Shown in pieces: positions 12,748 through 24,499 of a stretch of 64,000 nucleotides of DNA. Position 1 is the first letter of the stretch, and the number at the start of each line of letters is the position of its first letter. This stretch comes from Hofstenia miamia. Lineage: Eukaryota; Xenacoelomorpha; Acoela. The stretch is from the NCBI GenBank assembly GCA_004352715.1, contig SCFE01000102.1, forward strand, positions 202,224 through 266,223. The letters are read 5' to 3'. A program made the position numbers and the translations under genes. The notes below the pieces were generated by a model. That model saw only the letters and a list, made by a program, of their open reading frames with translations. It was not told the origin of the DNA and did no database searches.

Positions 12748-13770
12748 TGCGAGCACTAGTGATTTAATACGAAACTATTTAGTTTACAAAATAGAACACC
12801 GAGCTCTCTTACGTCAACGCGCACTAGCAATTTAATGATCACACAAATTAAAAAATTCCCGCTTGATTTAGTTTCGCGTTGATTGAACTGTTGACATATA
12901 AAATAGAACATAGTGTTTTCAATGGACGTGCGTGCGCTGCAATTAATTAATGGAAGAATTCGTAACGATGAGAGGCGTTGCTTCAATCAGAAACGAGCCG
13001 CGAATTATAATTTATAGTTTAGAGACTAATCTCACAGGCGTTTAAAAAAATTCGGCAGTAGCTTTATGAAGAGGAGTTTTTTGAAAATTGGACTAAATTA
13101 ATTGACTTGGAAAGAAGGATCAAGCTGTTATTTAGCTTATTGTATATATTAAATTCCCGAGCTTTTATTCTATTTCAATAACTGTTCTCTGCCTGATATC
13201 AATAATGCTCATATTTAGAATTTAGTTTAATTAAAACTAAATTGCTCACATATGAGCATAGTACAATGTAAGTATATCCCAAATTGATGTATTAAATTTT
13301 CAGTAACCGTTCTGCTGTATGCTAGATAGTTCTTACTAAATATTTTGTACCTACATAGTTATTCGACCTCCAAAATTGATTATTAAAGATTTTTTTTAAT
13401 ATTGGGGCTAAATTTTTTGCTATACTTATATAATTACTTTATTTTGAAATGTTGGGCCCCAAAAGGCTCCAAATTCCAAACTTGTTTAAAATTACCTATG
13501 ATAATTTTTATTTTTATTTTTGGAGAATAAAAAATTCTATTTCCCGGTGCGGTCGCACCCCCTCAGTGACGCCACTTGTTACTATAGCGTGCTAGCAGGC
13601 TCCAACCAATGAGACAGAAAATTTTCTTTATGAAAGTTTGTATTTGCATTCTAAAATAACGATTGAGCAGATTAAACATCACTAGTGCGCGATGCAACAT
13701 TTTGATAAACTATTTAATTTGTAAATTATTTATTTGTTAAATTAAATAATCAACAGTGCGCGCTTAGCCT
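12748..13770. repeat. ~1.0-kb dispersed element, copy B
   Basis: Second copy of the family at 8817-9960, in the same orientation and about 3.9 kb away, diverged by substitutions and small indels. It begins near GAGCACTAGTGATTTAA and ends with AGTGCGCGCTTAGCCT. A second inverted string, ATCACTAGTGCGCG, lies at about 13678-13691. The inverted termini (GCGCACTAGTGAT-like) and lack of coding capacity fit a non-autonomous TIR element. Confidence 0.7.
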
Positions 13771-16700
13771 TAATCAGAATTGTGAAGGTGCTTTAAACAA
13801 GTTTAAGACACCAGGAAAAAAACATGAATAAAACACTTTTTAAAAAACATTGTTTATTTTTTTTTTCAGCGGTAACTCAACAAATATAATAAAATAAGTT
13901 ATTCCAGAAAAACTTTTAACATTGAACGTTTTTCCGTGATCCAGTTGAGAAAAAATTTCCATAAATGTACTGGATCAATAATGCAGTAGAAATTTTCATC
14001 TTCCAAAATTGGATGTGGAAAAACAACGATTTTTCAATAATAGGACTAGTTCTAAATAACTTTATACACACGTCCTATTAACATCATTTTTATCGAAAAT
14101 GCAACCAATAACTCCTAATCCACATGAATGAACCAATTCATCACAGTTGTAATGGCTGAATGTAAAAATTGGGCTTCAATTCCAAATATAGGCAGAACTC
14201 TTAACACAAAATGTCGACCAATAAGTGGCTTTACCGTCATTGCTAAAACTGTTTTAGCAAACAACTGGGGTTTATTTGCTGAATATCCAATTACGTGATC
14301 GCATTAACAAGTTTCCATGATGCTTTTATAAAATATTGTTAAAATATAATGATTCCATATTGTATGTTCAAAAAAAGCAGATCACCAGTTCTCCAACCAT
14401 GGTTTTACGTATGGAAAGCTTAGATCTCAGATTGGAATTGAAAAGCCCATGAAAATTGCATTTCTATGCCGACAAACGGAATAAATAATGAATTGATTGC
14501 CCGTTTCCTGTGTTAATACATTTGTTCTGATAGCACATTTCCTCTGTTAACGTCACTTCTGTTCTAATCTTTTAATTTAAACTTGTAAAATTAACTTATA
14601 ATGGTTTTTTAAGCGTACTATAAGAAAAGACAAAAAACAGTATAATATCGAAAAAAACCACGTTTTAACCGTTTTTTGAAAAAAACTGTTTAATGTAACA
14701 ACCCTGCTTTTAACTTCAACTTTCGCTGAGTAGATTCTGTTTTAGGTCAAATTAGCCCCTAGCTCTACAAAAGTTATCAATACTCTTTGATATTTTTTAC
14801 TAGTACATTGATCTCAGCAGCTAAATTATTAGCGTTTGCGGATTGTGCTAAGAACCCTATTACAGCTGAGTCCTCTGAATCAGCTCGCGAGGTGAAAACA
14901 ACAAAAGTAGGTTTCCGATGGTTTAGGTTTCTTACAGGCTTTTAGATAGGCTGCCTATATTAATGTGTGTATAAGCTGAATGACAGGTCTATTTATATAA
15001 TCACTATTACAACTAGTGATAAAATAGAAAAGCACTAGACAAAGGCGATTTCATCTTCATAGATGGTGAAGTTTCCTGCCGAGGAAGAAGTGTTTTCAGA
15101 TCGACCTCTGGCAAAGGTGTTGTGCCTAACTATATTATGAAATTTCTAATCTGAGGGGTTGCACTACATAAATTTTGTTACTGTGCGTGTTTTTGTTGCT
15201 AAGAGATGAAAAAAACTGTTTCATCGTCACACTTGTGTTGAGGGTATTGGGTTAAGGCAATCGATGGCGTTTCCTCACTTGATTCTCTCTCTGAAGTTTT
15301 TGGATTAGAAATTTAGCGGGTTTTAGCATTCTAATGGAATATACACAGTATGATGCTTTAAAATAGCAGTTTTTTGAAAAATCTTGAAAATTTACAAACG
15401 AAATTTTAATGATCTGCCTCCAGAGAAGTACTTGATATTAAACTTTGATGTAAATCAGCTTCAGCAAACTTTGACCCCGGTCCATTTAGATTAACGTTAT
15501 TTGGACCCATTTATAGAACTATAATCAGAAAAATTCTTCACCTTTTTGGCTTGCTTTATTAATGTACAAATTGAAATAAACCTAAATTGAGTTTTAAAAG
15601 ACTATGAAAACATGTACAATTTTAAATTTAACATTATCATTTCATTAATTCTATGACATGCATTGGATTTGTGTTGGTGTGCATACACTGATGTATAATG
15701 TTTCAGGCAGTTTTTTGAAATTTTCACCCATTTTACACTTTCCATGTCTGCGGTGCGCTTAGTTGAAACAAGTAAACTCAGTTTCAGATTTTTAGGTATA
15801 AAACTACATGTATTATTTATAAAGTAGGTTTTTTCAGAAAATATGTGTTTATTATATGTAAAATTGAAGAAATTCTAAACTTGTAACAGGAAGCATCAGT
15901 CTACACTTTTTAGCTATTTTGTTTTTAGCGTTTGTAGATCTTTTAGATGATGATAATATTGGCACATTTGTTTGAAAATTTAGAAATTTTCTAACTTAAA
16001 GAAATAGTGTACCTTAAAATTAACAGCATATTTAACATTTTTTATTTCATAGGCAAAATCCATTTTCCCTTATTACATTATTGCCTACAAAATGAGCAAT
16101 TGGAAAATTCTCGACTATGACTTTTGCATGTCTTGATTCAGACACACAGATTGTATTTCATATATATATATCAAAAATACAAGAGCACATTAAGATAAAC
16201 TTTTGTAATTTTCGATTTGGTGATTTGATATGAATGCAAATTCCTAACTGCAATCTCATGGAAGTGTATACAACAAAAACTTTAAAGTTCATATGTTTTA
16301 ATTGTTTACACTTGCTTCCACTTTAAAGTACTTGAAACAGGTATTTTCTTTAAAGTAGCATAAATTGTCTTGAAAGAAAATCCGATTCTTACAACAGCAA
16401 TTCACTTTAAATTTACGTAATGTAACTTATACGCAAATCATATATTGACTATAAACCAAAAACCTAAAACATTAAGCCATTACATTCACAATCCAATAAT
16501 CAAAAAATGATATAAAAATACCAGTCTATTTAATGCAATCGCTAAAATAATTTGTATTCCATGTATTAAGATAGCAGTAAGAATGGATCTTTAAAGAAGG
16601 ATATTTAAGATGTCATTTGATGTACTCAGAAAGGCCTGGAAACAGCTTTTGCAATTCTATAAAAATCAGTGCTTAACCTCAACATCTATCTAATTGACGA

Positions 16701-16906
16701 TCTGAAAGATCATCCCAATCTGCAAGCAGGTTAGTGATTCTATAAGTTGAAATACTTATTAGAATTTCATACGTTTTAAATTGATGTTCATAATGTAATT
16801 GATTGCACTTACTTTCTTTATGAAGTTGATTTTATTACACTCTTATTCCAAGTTTCTAATATTGGAACTATGGCAACTGATATTATGGTAAGCATATGAT
16901 TATAAA

Positions 16907-16978
16907 GGCGTTATTTTACTTTAGAGGACCTATTTTATGACGTCACTTGAACTGAGTCCTCTAAAGTAAAATAATGCC
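16907..16978. repeat. 72-nt near-perfect hairpin
   Basis: Positions 16907-16929 and 16956-16978 are reverse complements over 23 nt with one mismatch (arm core TTACTTTAGAGGAC). The 26-nt loop contains the palindrome TGACGTCA. It lies in the GPCR intron interval. It could be a tiny palindromic MITE remnant or a foldable transcript segment; only the inverted repeat itself is seen. Confidence 0.85.
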
Positions 16979-17195
16979 GAATAAAATGCATATAGTTAAA
17001 TCACAATTCACACTTTTCATCCGAAAAATTATGACTGATTCAAATTCAAAATCTATTTTTCTATGCCAATTTAGTGTACATTTTGGTACTTTTCAGTGGA
17101 TGGGTGGGGGGGGCTTGCAGGTAACTCAAAAGTACCTAAATTTTCATTAATTACGCATGATGACAAATGTTTACGTGAGGAGATGAGGAGTGTTC

Positions 17196-17202
17196 ATATA
17201 TA

Positions 17203-17234
<32 letters not shown>

Positions 17235-17256
17235 TTAATATATATATATTTTATGT
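17196..17256. repeat. (TA)n microsatellite, interrupted
   Basis: TA tract with a few TTA/TTT interruptions, bordering the left end of the small TIR-like element at 17262. Confidence 0.9.
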
Positions 17257-17261
17257 ATACA

Positions 17262-17605
17262 TAGGCGCCAAGTACGGGCGTTCAAGCGTGGCTGGCACGC
17301 CTTGACAAAATGAATATATTTAGCATTTGTAAACTAAACTCAGTTTAGCACCTTATCTGCCAATTTGTATCAGTTCAAATAAGTCACTAATATCTGCAAA
17401 CATATGTACTTAATGTAGCTTAATTTTTACTCAGTAAATATTTTAAAATGCCATTAGTTTTGAATATAATTATTAGGTCATATTTTTAGATTGCCTGAAA
17501 GTGCTGGTCTGTTATCTGCTTTTAGTAGTTGGTAATGGGTTAGGGTAGGATTGTAATGTTTGTAACCTCTTTGCACACCCGTTCCTTCACCTTAGTGGGC
17601 GCCTA
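17262..17605. mobile_element. Candidate 344-bp TA-flanked element (MITE-like)
   Basis: The left end TAGGCGCCAAGTACGGGCG and the right end, reverse-complemented TAGGCGCCCACTAAGGTG, share the first eight bases and are less alike beyond that. Each abuts TA repeats on its outer side. No protein is encoded. This fits a small non-autonomous transposon that entered a (TA)n tract, but the terminal match is short, so it is only a candidate. Confidence 0.4.
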
Positions 17606-17622
17606 TATATATATATATATAT

Positions 17623-18622
17623 NNNNNNNNNNNNNNNNNNNNNNNNNNNNNNNNNNNNNNNNNNNNNNNNNNNNNNNNNNNNNNNNNNNNNNNNNNNNNN
17701 NNNNNNNNNNNNNNNNNNNNNNNNNNNNNNNNNNNNNNNNNNNNNNNNNNNNNNNNNNNNNNNNNNNNNNNNNNNNNNNNNNNNNNNNNNNNNNNNNNNN
17801 NNNNNNNNNNNNNNNNNNNNNNNNNNNNNNNNNNNNNNNNNNNNNNNNNNNNNNNNNNNNNNNNNNNNNNNNNNNNNNNNNNNNNNNNNNNNNNNNNNNN
17901 NNNNNNNNNNNNNNNNNNNNNNNNNNNNNNNNNNNNNNNNNNNNNNNNNNNNNNNNNNNNNNNNNNNNNNNNNNNNNNNNNNNNNNNNNNNNNNNNNNNN
18001 NNNNNNNNNNNNNNNNNNNNNNNNNNNNNNNNNNNNNNNNNNNNNNNNNNNNNNNNNNNNNNNNNNNNNNNNNNNNNNNNNNNNNNNNNNNNNNNNNNNN
18101 NNNNNNNNNNNNNNNNNNNNNNNNNNNNNNNNNNNNNNNNNNNNNNNNNNNNNNNNNNNNNNNNNNNNNNNNNNNNNNNNNNNNNNNNNNNNNNNNNNNN
18201 NNNNNNNNNNNNNNNNNNNNNNNNNNNNNNNNNNNNNNNNNNNNNNNNNNNNNNNNNNNNNNNNNNNNNNNNNNNNNNNNNNNNNNNNNNNNNNNNNNNN
18301 NNNNNNNNNNNNNNNNNNNNNNNNNNNNNNNNNNNNNNNNNNNNNNNNNNNNNNNNNNNNNNNNNNNNNNNNNNNNNNNNNNNNNNNNNNNNNNNNNNNN
18401 NNNNNNNNNNNNNNNNNNNNNNNNNNNNNNNNNNNNNNNNNNNNNNNNNNNNNNNNNNNNNNNNNNNNNNNNNNNNNNNNNNNNNNNNNNNNNNNNNNNN
18501 NNNNNNNNNNNNNNNNNNNNNNNNNNNNNNNNNNNNNNNNNNNNNNNNNNNNNNNNNNNNNNNNNNNNNNNNNNNNNNNNNNNNNNNNNNNNNNNNNNNN
18601 NNNNNNNNNNNNNNNNNNNNNN
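17623..18622. other. Assembly gap, 1000 N
   Basis: Exactly 1000 N, preceded by (TA)n at 17604-17622. Long open frames reported across it are runs of unknown residues, not genes. Confidence 0.98.
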
Positions 18623-18830
18623 CACTATATACATTAAGTAATATTTATAGCAATCATGCCAAATTTCAATAAAAACCACATAGGTAAAAACAATTTGGAT
18701 TGCCGTGCAGATCGAGCTAAAACGAGCCTCATTGAATGTTTCAATGTGGCGAGCCAAGCCGAGCTGAAAATACTCAAAAGTAAAACAAGCCGAGCCTACC
18801 TAATAAATTTCGACTCGTAGACAAGTCTGA

Positions 18831-18852
18831 TATATATATATATATATATATA
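18831..18852. repeat. (TA)n microsatellite
   Basis: Uninterrupted TA tract of 22 bp. Just upstream (18705-18800) is a GC-richer block with repeated GAGCC/GCCGAGC strings of unknown origin. Confidence 0.95.
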
Positions 18853-18977
18853 AGCAAAATAATCCTCTAGCTAGCAGCTTAGAATTTGGATATTTTTATT
18901 CGCTTGCGAGCTATAGGGGTGTATTTTGTTTAAGAATCATAGCAAAGATTTTAAAAATAATGGGATTGTGTACTTGC

Positions 18978-19190
18978 CTGTATAATTGCGATTGAGTCCC
19001 AAACTGCAAGCATTTGGAAGAATACCATAGAGGAACTGTTGTTGTCGAGAAATTTTGCAGTCTTATAGCTCATTAAATTTAAAATTAGCCCGATTGAAGC
19101 CAAAACTGCACCAAATAAGCTCGTGACTTCCTTAAATTTATCGGTCCAGACGTCGTCTGTAGAGACCGTACCATTATACATTTCGACCAT
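18978..19190 (-). CDS. First coding exon of a rhodopsin-family GPCR (N-terminus, TM1, TM2)
   Basis: Seventy-one codons from ATG at 19190. An extracellular N-terminus with an N-glycosylation sequon (NGT) is followed by TM1 (LFGAVLASIGLILNLMSY, with the conserved Asn) and TM2 containing LAVWD, the class A LAxxD motif with the sodium-site Asp. Coding sequence appears to end at IIQ, where the DNA reads CAG then GCAAGT, the consensus of a GC-AG intron donor; a GT lies 4 nt further on but would be a poorer site and out of phase. The exon ends in phase 0, matching the exon starting at 5756. A T-rich tract ending in AG just upstream of the ATG suggests a separate 5' UTR exon. The receptor would sit in the plasma membrane; the ligand is unknown. 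Confidence 0.72.
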
Positions 19191-20586
19191 TTTTCAAAGA
19201 AGTCTTGGTCTAAAAAGAAATACATGATTGGTAACAAAATATTTTTTAGATATTAAAAGAACATCCATATTGAGAATAAACATTGAAATTAATTTTATAC
19301 ATTATATTAGGAAATGTTATTTTAAGATCCTTTCCGAATTTAAAATTGTTCATGTTACACAAAAAGTTTTTTAATATTCCATCAATATTATCAAGGGTTC
19401 AATACTTCTAAAATTATCCCCTGTACATATTAAGTACAAATTATGGCATATATTATCAAGCCATTTTATTCGTGTCCATGTGATTCCCTTAAGTATATCA
19501 ATGACCTACAATCAATTCCGCTATTGTTTGTAGCGAACATTATTTCTTCGTAAAATATAAAGCACGAAAAGTTTAGGTGCAATAGACCCTTTTACATGAA
19601 AGAGACATTCAATGAATTTTAATTCATAATTTAGAATTTTATGTTTGAAATTATATAATTAAATTTCAAACGCTTTATAATTTCTGGTTTCCTTTTTTAG
19701 ATTTGCTCAATACAATATGTTCAAAAATATTAAATTGGAATGTCAGTCAATAATGGGATGGTCTAGGGTTCCGTTTTCATTTATTAAAACCGTAAAAATA
19801 AAAACTAAAAATAATATACAACACAATGAAATCACGAAGACAAAAAATTATTCTTTGATTTATGCAAACAGTGTTGAAATATAATTATTTATTTGGGGGT
19901 GATTTTCACAATGTACTGCTTGCTTTTTTGCAAATGCTTAACTTTCAATAGTGAGCAAAAATTACGAAAATATAGCAACACATTATAATTAGGAATAAAT
20001 ATGTAATCTTTCAATATATTAACGAAATCTAAAAGATGTAATGTACAAGTAAATTCAATCAATGCTATGTTTTGAAATGTATTTCAATTACTTCAGAATG
20101 CTTATTTGTGTTTATTTCCACTAGCAGATCTTGAAAAATAAATATATATTATTTAAATACTTCGGATATTCCGAAATTCTATTCTATTTATTTTAACTCA
20201 AATTTCATTTACTAGTTCGCCAAGGATCATGTTTAGATTAGTACACTAAAGTGATTATTTGAATAATTTAACAGAAGCAAATTTTAAGTACCAAAAAAAT
20301 GAATTGATTTATGCTATTATCACATACAATACCTACATTCTAGTCAAATTAAAAAACGACAATTTTTTAAGTTCATTGCGCGAATGCATTTAACTTGATT
20401 TTATAAAATTAGAGCGAAAAATTGCTTACAATATGTATTGAAAAACTCGAATTAAAATGATATATTTGTTAGTAGAAAGCTAGTAGTAGTGAGGGTTTTC
20501 AAAAATATAATAATGAAAGCCATTCATAAATCAGAAGAACAAAACCCAAGTTCAAATTCAATACTTTTATCTATTTTGTTCACTAT

Positions 20587-20590
<4 letters not shown>
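19191..20590. other. Upstream region of the GPCR gene, nothing else recognised
   Basis: AT-rich, no recognisable frame. It should contain the GPCR promoter and 5' UTR exon(s), but I cannot point to a core promoter. Confidence 0.45.

Positions 20591-20622
<32 letters not shown>
20591..20622. repeat. (TA)n microsatellite at the left edge of the 3.7-kb transposon
   Basis: TA tract directly abutting the left terminus of the element at 20622. A matching (TA)n follows the right terminus after a 20-N gap. Confidence 0.95.
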
Positions 20623-20625
<3 letters not shown>

Positions 20626-20800
20626 GTGGAATCACTTGCCCCACGATTTTGAAGTTTTTCTTTCCCGCTGATGCACCTAATCTTCAAATGTGCGTTTTGA
20701 TCCAAAACGCAAAAACAGAAAGAATTTTGAAAATCAGGAAATGGTTAGGGAGTCCATATCGGCATTGAAATTTTGAGGATCTGGAAAGTTGCCATTTGCT
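20622..20800 (+). repeat. Left terminal inverted repeat
   Basis: Pairs with 24150-24316. It starts TTAGGTGGAATCACTTGCC and continues recognisably to about GTTGCCATTTGC at 20800, with several indels relative to the other arm. Confidence 0.75.
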
Positions 20801-21729
20801 ATTTAAATTCTATTTTTTGTAAAAAAGAATGAAAAACAGAGGATCAATCAAACAAAAGTTATTGCAGCAATGATTTGCTTTTGAATGTCATCATTAAGTT
20901 TTATTCACAAATAGCAGATCTTAGCTCTCTCGAAAATTACCTACAATTAATGAACGAATTTTGTAATATAAAAACATCCCTTAAAAAATTGGAAGATAGT
21001 GGGGTTGGATCGGGATTAAGTAGATTAATAACAACTCAAATATTTTTCAAAATTAAATATATAAAACAAAATATTACCAGAAAATAAAGGAACTTAATAT
21101 TTTATAGAAATTTGCCAGGCTTGAATATTAAGTATGTGGGTTGCTGGGTTGGTTGGTAGCTAAATAATTAGTCTGCTCATTGCAACGGGCGTTATCATAA
21201 GAGTCAATTTTGGTATGTTCTCATCAATATTTTACCAACTTCCAACTTTGCTTAACACACTCTGTAAAACTCTATTCAAAATGAATGACGATTTCTTTTC
21301 TAATAATTTCATTAAACTTTGCCAAAGAATTTAGGTCTGGAACCTTCATTTCTATGAATTCCTACTAGAATAGTTATTACAACAAAAATATTTATTACCA
21401 CGCTTAAGAATTTATAGGGTTGCAATTTTATCATTACATACTAATTTTTGCACAAAAGACTGAAAACGAACCCTACAAATAATTATAACATCATTATCGT
21501 AATTTCTATAAATTATTTATTTTTTTCTAACTAAGTTCTTGTAAGGTTGTCATTTTATAAAAAACATATTTATGTGAAATTCATACGTAAATGACTACGA
21601 ATGCAAGCGTGTCCGAAACCTAAGTTGCATATAAATATATGAATTGTAATACTAAGTAAAAGTAATTGGTTAATCATGAGAAAGTTACAAAGCAATCAAA
21701 GCAGTTTAAGCTTAAATGATGGACAAGTA

Positions 21730-23705
21730 CTATAAGTACCTACTTTTGTATTGATATAACAGCATTCGTTTTCGGAGATTGAGCAATGTCTTTCGAATAT
21801 CCTCAACTACAGGTAACAAGTAGTGCCTTTCTGACGTTGAGATGTGTATAAGAGACATTGATAATTTTACTCCACGTTCGCCACTGTCATTAACAACATT
21901 GATACAAGCTATTCTGTCCTCTTTTTTACAATAAGAATCTAATGCTGGCCAGTCTGTGGCTTCCTGACAGAGAAATGTTGAGTCCAGGTCTAATAAGCTA
22001 AATATAAACCAGCAGTCAGGCGTCACCAGATCGTCCAACTTGGTCTGCCGATTGATATTAGGGAAAATAGGCTTTCCGTAGTCAGCTCCAATTCGATGAG
22101 CAGGGATAGCGATTGGAATCATTGGTTTCAGAGCAATCAGTAGATTTGCTACTAGTCGTTTCTTTAAATCCGGCACTTGATGGCTAGACGAGGCTAATGG
22201 TATCATTTCTCCGTTTAAATACTAAAAATGTCTGTAGAAAGCCCAAGTTGCGCTGGGTGATATTTGGGGATTCATCATACCATAGTATTGTAGTTTTCTT
22301 AGAAATTGAAGATCATTCCAGGGTGCATCACAGGCAAAGCTAGCTGTACTCTACCATTCAAATATACTAAAACCACAAAGTTTGCGAATTCCTTGAGCTT
22401 TGGTATTTGCGCTCTGGTGGTAATGGTTCACGGCGGTAATTCATTTATCTGCATTTCTAAAAAAGCCCCATCTTCAATACGTAGATGGCCGAAGCCATCC
22501 ATCTGGCTTTATGCATAGCTCCTGGCCGCTTAAAACTGAATTTGTCAGGTTTCTTACCCCTCAGATAAAGCAAGCATAATTCTGCAAAATCTTTATAGCA
22601 ATCTTGTTTAATGAAAAACCATGAAACTCGCAGCAAGTTCAACGTCTTACTTCAAGTTTTCTACAAAAGTGTCTTTCAAAAAGAAGGGAGAAATAGAGTC
22701 CTGACGAACTATATCGAAGTTCTTTCTAAAGCGACCAAATGCTGACTTTCCCGGTGCTTTTGAAACTTCAATTTTCAAATCTTTGAGAACATGCCCAATA
22801 ATGACTTTTCCGATATGTTTTCTGCAGAGCCTTTTCTTAGTGAAAATTAAATGCAAATATATGCTGTTGAAATGTGACCAGTCTTTCTCGCTGTGATGTC
22901 ATACAGCATGTTAAGTACGGAGCTGGAGCATTTCCATTTAATAAGAAGTTGTACCGTTTTTTCTGAAATAGTTTCTCCAGAACTTCTGTCAGTATCAGTA
23001 CCCTATGGATAAGCCGGAACCTATCCGACCAGAATAACCAATATTTCTTCTTTTTTATATTTATCAGTCAGCTTTTTAGTCCCGAAAATGGCTTCTGCCT
23101 TTGCAGCTTGCTGAGTAGGCACAATATTTATCCTTGTACAAAGCGAAACGATTTTAGGCGATGTCATGAGAGTTAAAAGCACTGGTTCCTGGACGAACAT
23201 TGCGTCAGTGTTTTCAGCTCGTATTAGTTAGTTCGAATGATTTTTCACTATAATTTACATCAGGTTCTTCTAGAATATCTTAGCTTTCCGAATCTAGTAG
23301 ACATACCATTGATGATTGCGTACTACTCGATCCCTCGTTCCGTCTTTTTCTTTCAGCAAAAGTCAGCTTTGAATTTTGCGTCTAATTTTTTTCTTGCACT
23401 GCATTGCGACACTCTAACATGGTGACGCAATAAGTCATAATTGATTTCAAAAACTCTACATTTTCAGAGTTGTTCATTAGTTCAAAAACATTAATAGGCC
23501 ACAGTTTGAATGGTTTATCGAGACTACTGTCCAAGTCAACAAGTTTTGAAATAGTTGAAGGTGTGTTTCGGCGATTGGTAGGAATAGCATGAAATTTGAA
23601 AATTTCTTCCAACGGTTTCATAATTTTTTCACATGATTTCTGATCAATTATTAGAAGAACATTTACTTTTTCATAAAATTCAGCTAAAAAACGTTTTCGG
23701 CACAC
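21730..23705 (-). pseudogene. Broken transposase-like gene of an unassigned family
   Basis: Consecutive minus-strand blocks in several frames look like one decayed protein. From the N-terminal side: MCRKRFLAEFYEKVNVLLII with KPFKLWPINVFELMNN (23705-23382); a block containing EPVLLTLMTSPKIVSLCTRI and AKAEAIFGTKKLTDKYKKEE (about 23210-23050); GKSAFGRFRKNFDIVRQD (22856-22647); DCYKDFAELCLLYLRG then PGAMHKARWMASAIYVLK (22642-22457); and a 158-codon block with DLDSTFLCQEATDWPALDSY and VNDSGERGVKLSMSLI (22206-21730). The RPGAxHKARWMAxxIYxLK and NDxxERGVKL patterns look familiar from multi-copy uncharacterised invertebrate proteins. Its place inside a TIR element implies a transposase, but I see no certain DDE/D triad. 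Frameshifts and stops make it inactive. Confidence 0.55.
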
Positions 23706-24149
23706 TGGAACTTTGTGGTATTTTCGCTTTTACCCTCTTGTTGATGGAATAGTAAGCATCCCAACACCTGTCTGCAAGACAGCAGCTTGCATTCAGTTAT
23801 GACAGCATCATAAATGCCGACAGCAGGTCCTAGACCAAATATTTACGTTGTCCCACTTGTTGCCATTCAAATTTCGAAGCTAAATTGCCAAAAAATTGCA
23901 AAAATTGTTGAAAATAACTTCAAAAGTAAAAGCGATGACAATCAAAGCCAAAGAAATCTTGCGCCACGCACAAATTTAAAGCATCTATGAAAATATCGGA
24001 ATTTCGGCAAAAAATTGCAACCCTTCAAATGTTTAGTCAGAAAAAATTGAATTATTACAATGTATTTTATCAAACTAACATAAGTATGTATGAAGAACTA
24101 GTTTTTTTTATGATTTTTGAAAGTCTTCTTCAAACAAATAACAATTCAT

Positions 24150-24316
24150 TTTACCAAATTGCAACCTTCCAAATCCTCAAAACTTCAATGTCGATGTGGA
24201 CCCCTAAACATTTTACGTTTTTCAAATTTTTTTTTGCATTTATGTTATTATCTCAAAACGCACATTTGAAGACTAGGTGCTTTACATTTTTCATAATTCG
24301 GGCAAGTGATGCACTA
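24150..24316 (-). repeat. Right terminal inverted repeat
   Basis: Reverse-complement partner of 20622-20800. Its outermost bases read TAGTGCATCACTTGCCCG on the minus strand, ending at the 20-N gap. Confidence 0.75.
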
Positions 24317-24336
24317 NNNNNNNNNNNNNNNNNNNN

Positions 24337-24366
<30 letters not shown>
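24317..24366. other. 20-N gap followed by (TA)n
   Basis: N from 24317 to 24336, then a TA tract to about 24366. This is the same microsatellite context as the left flank of the transposon. Confidence 0.95.
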
Positions 24367-24372
<6 letters not shown>

Positions 24373-24499
24373 ACATTTCTTCCGAAATGAAATTGTAATT
24401 GAATGTTGCTTACTTTATTTATTAATACATGAAAATGATAATCCAATTCATCAATATTTCTAAGGGTTGTAAATTATTTACCAATTTCACTTCCGAAAT

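Larger units (their letters stand above)
5757..18977 (-). other. Intron interval of the GPCR gene, containing repeats and two gaps
   Basis: This interval lies between the last and first recognised GPCR coding exons. Exons for TM3-TM5 must lie here if the gene is intact, but I found no frame with a DRY-like motif on the minus strand; they may be inside the N runs at 7075-8074 and 17623-18622 or too short to see. Besides the repeats listed separately, the sequence is AT-rich and without recognisable genes. Joining the two exons into one gene is inference from strand, phase and complementary TM content. Confidence 0.45.
20622..24316 (-). mobile_element. 3.7-kb DNA transposon with ~170-bp terminal inverted repeats, inserted in (TA)n
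   Basis: The left terminus (from about 20622) and the reverse complement of the right terminus (ending 24316) align for about 170 bp. Shared blocks are ATCACTTGCCC, GCACCTA, TCTTCAAATGTGCGTTTTGA, CATTGAAATTTTGAGGAT (GTTTT in the right copy) and GGAAAGTTGC (GGAAGGTTGC). Both outer ends meet TA repeats, so the target is TA or a multiple of it. A minus-strand transposase-like pseudogene fills 21730-23705. The arms differ at many positions, so this is an old copy. I cannot assign it to a named superfamily. Confidence 0.7.

Noticed and set aside
17556-18757. Open frames of 361 and 384 codons on both strands
   Set aside because: They consist almost entirely of unknown residues across a 1000-N gap; no real coding sequence.
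22306-22518. Plus-strand frame within the 3.7-kb transposon
   Set aside because: Antisense shadow of the minus-strand transposase-like pseudogene.
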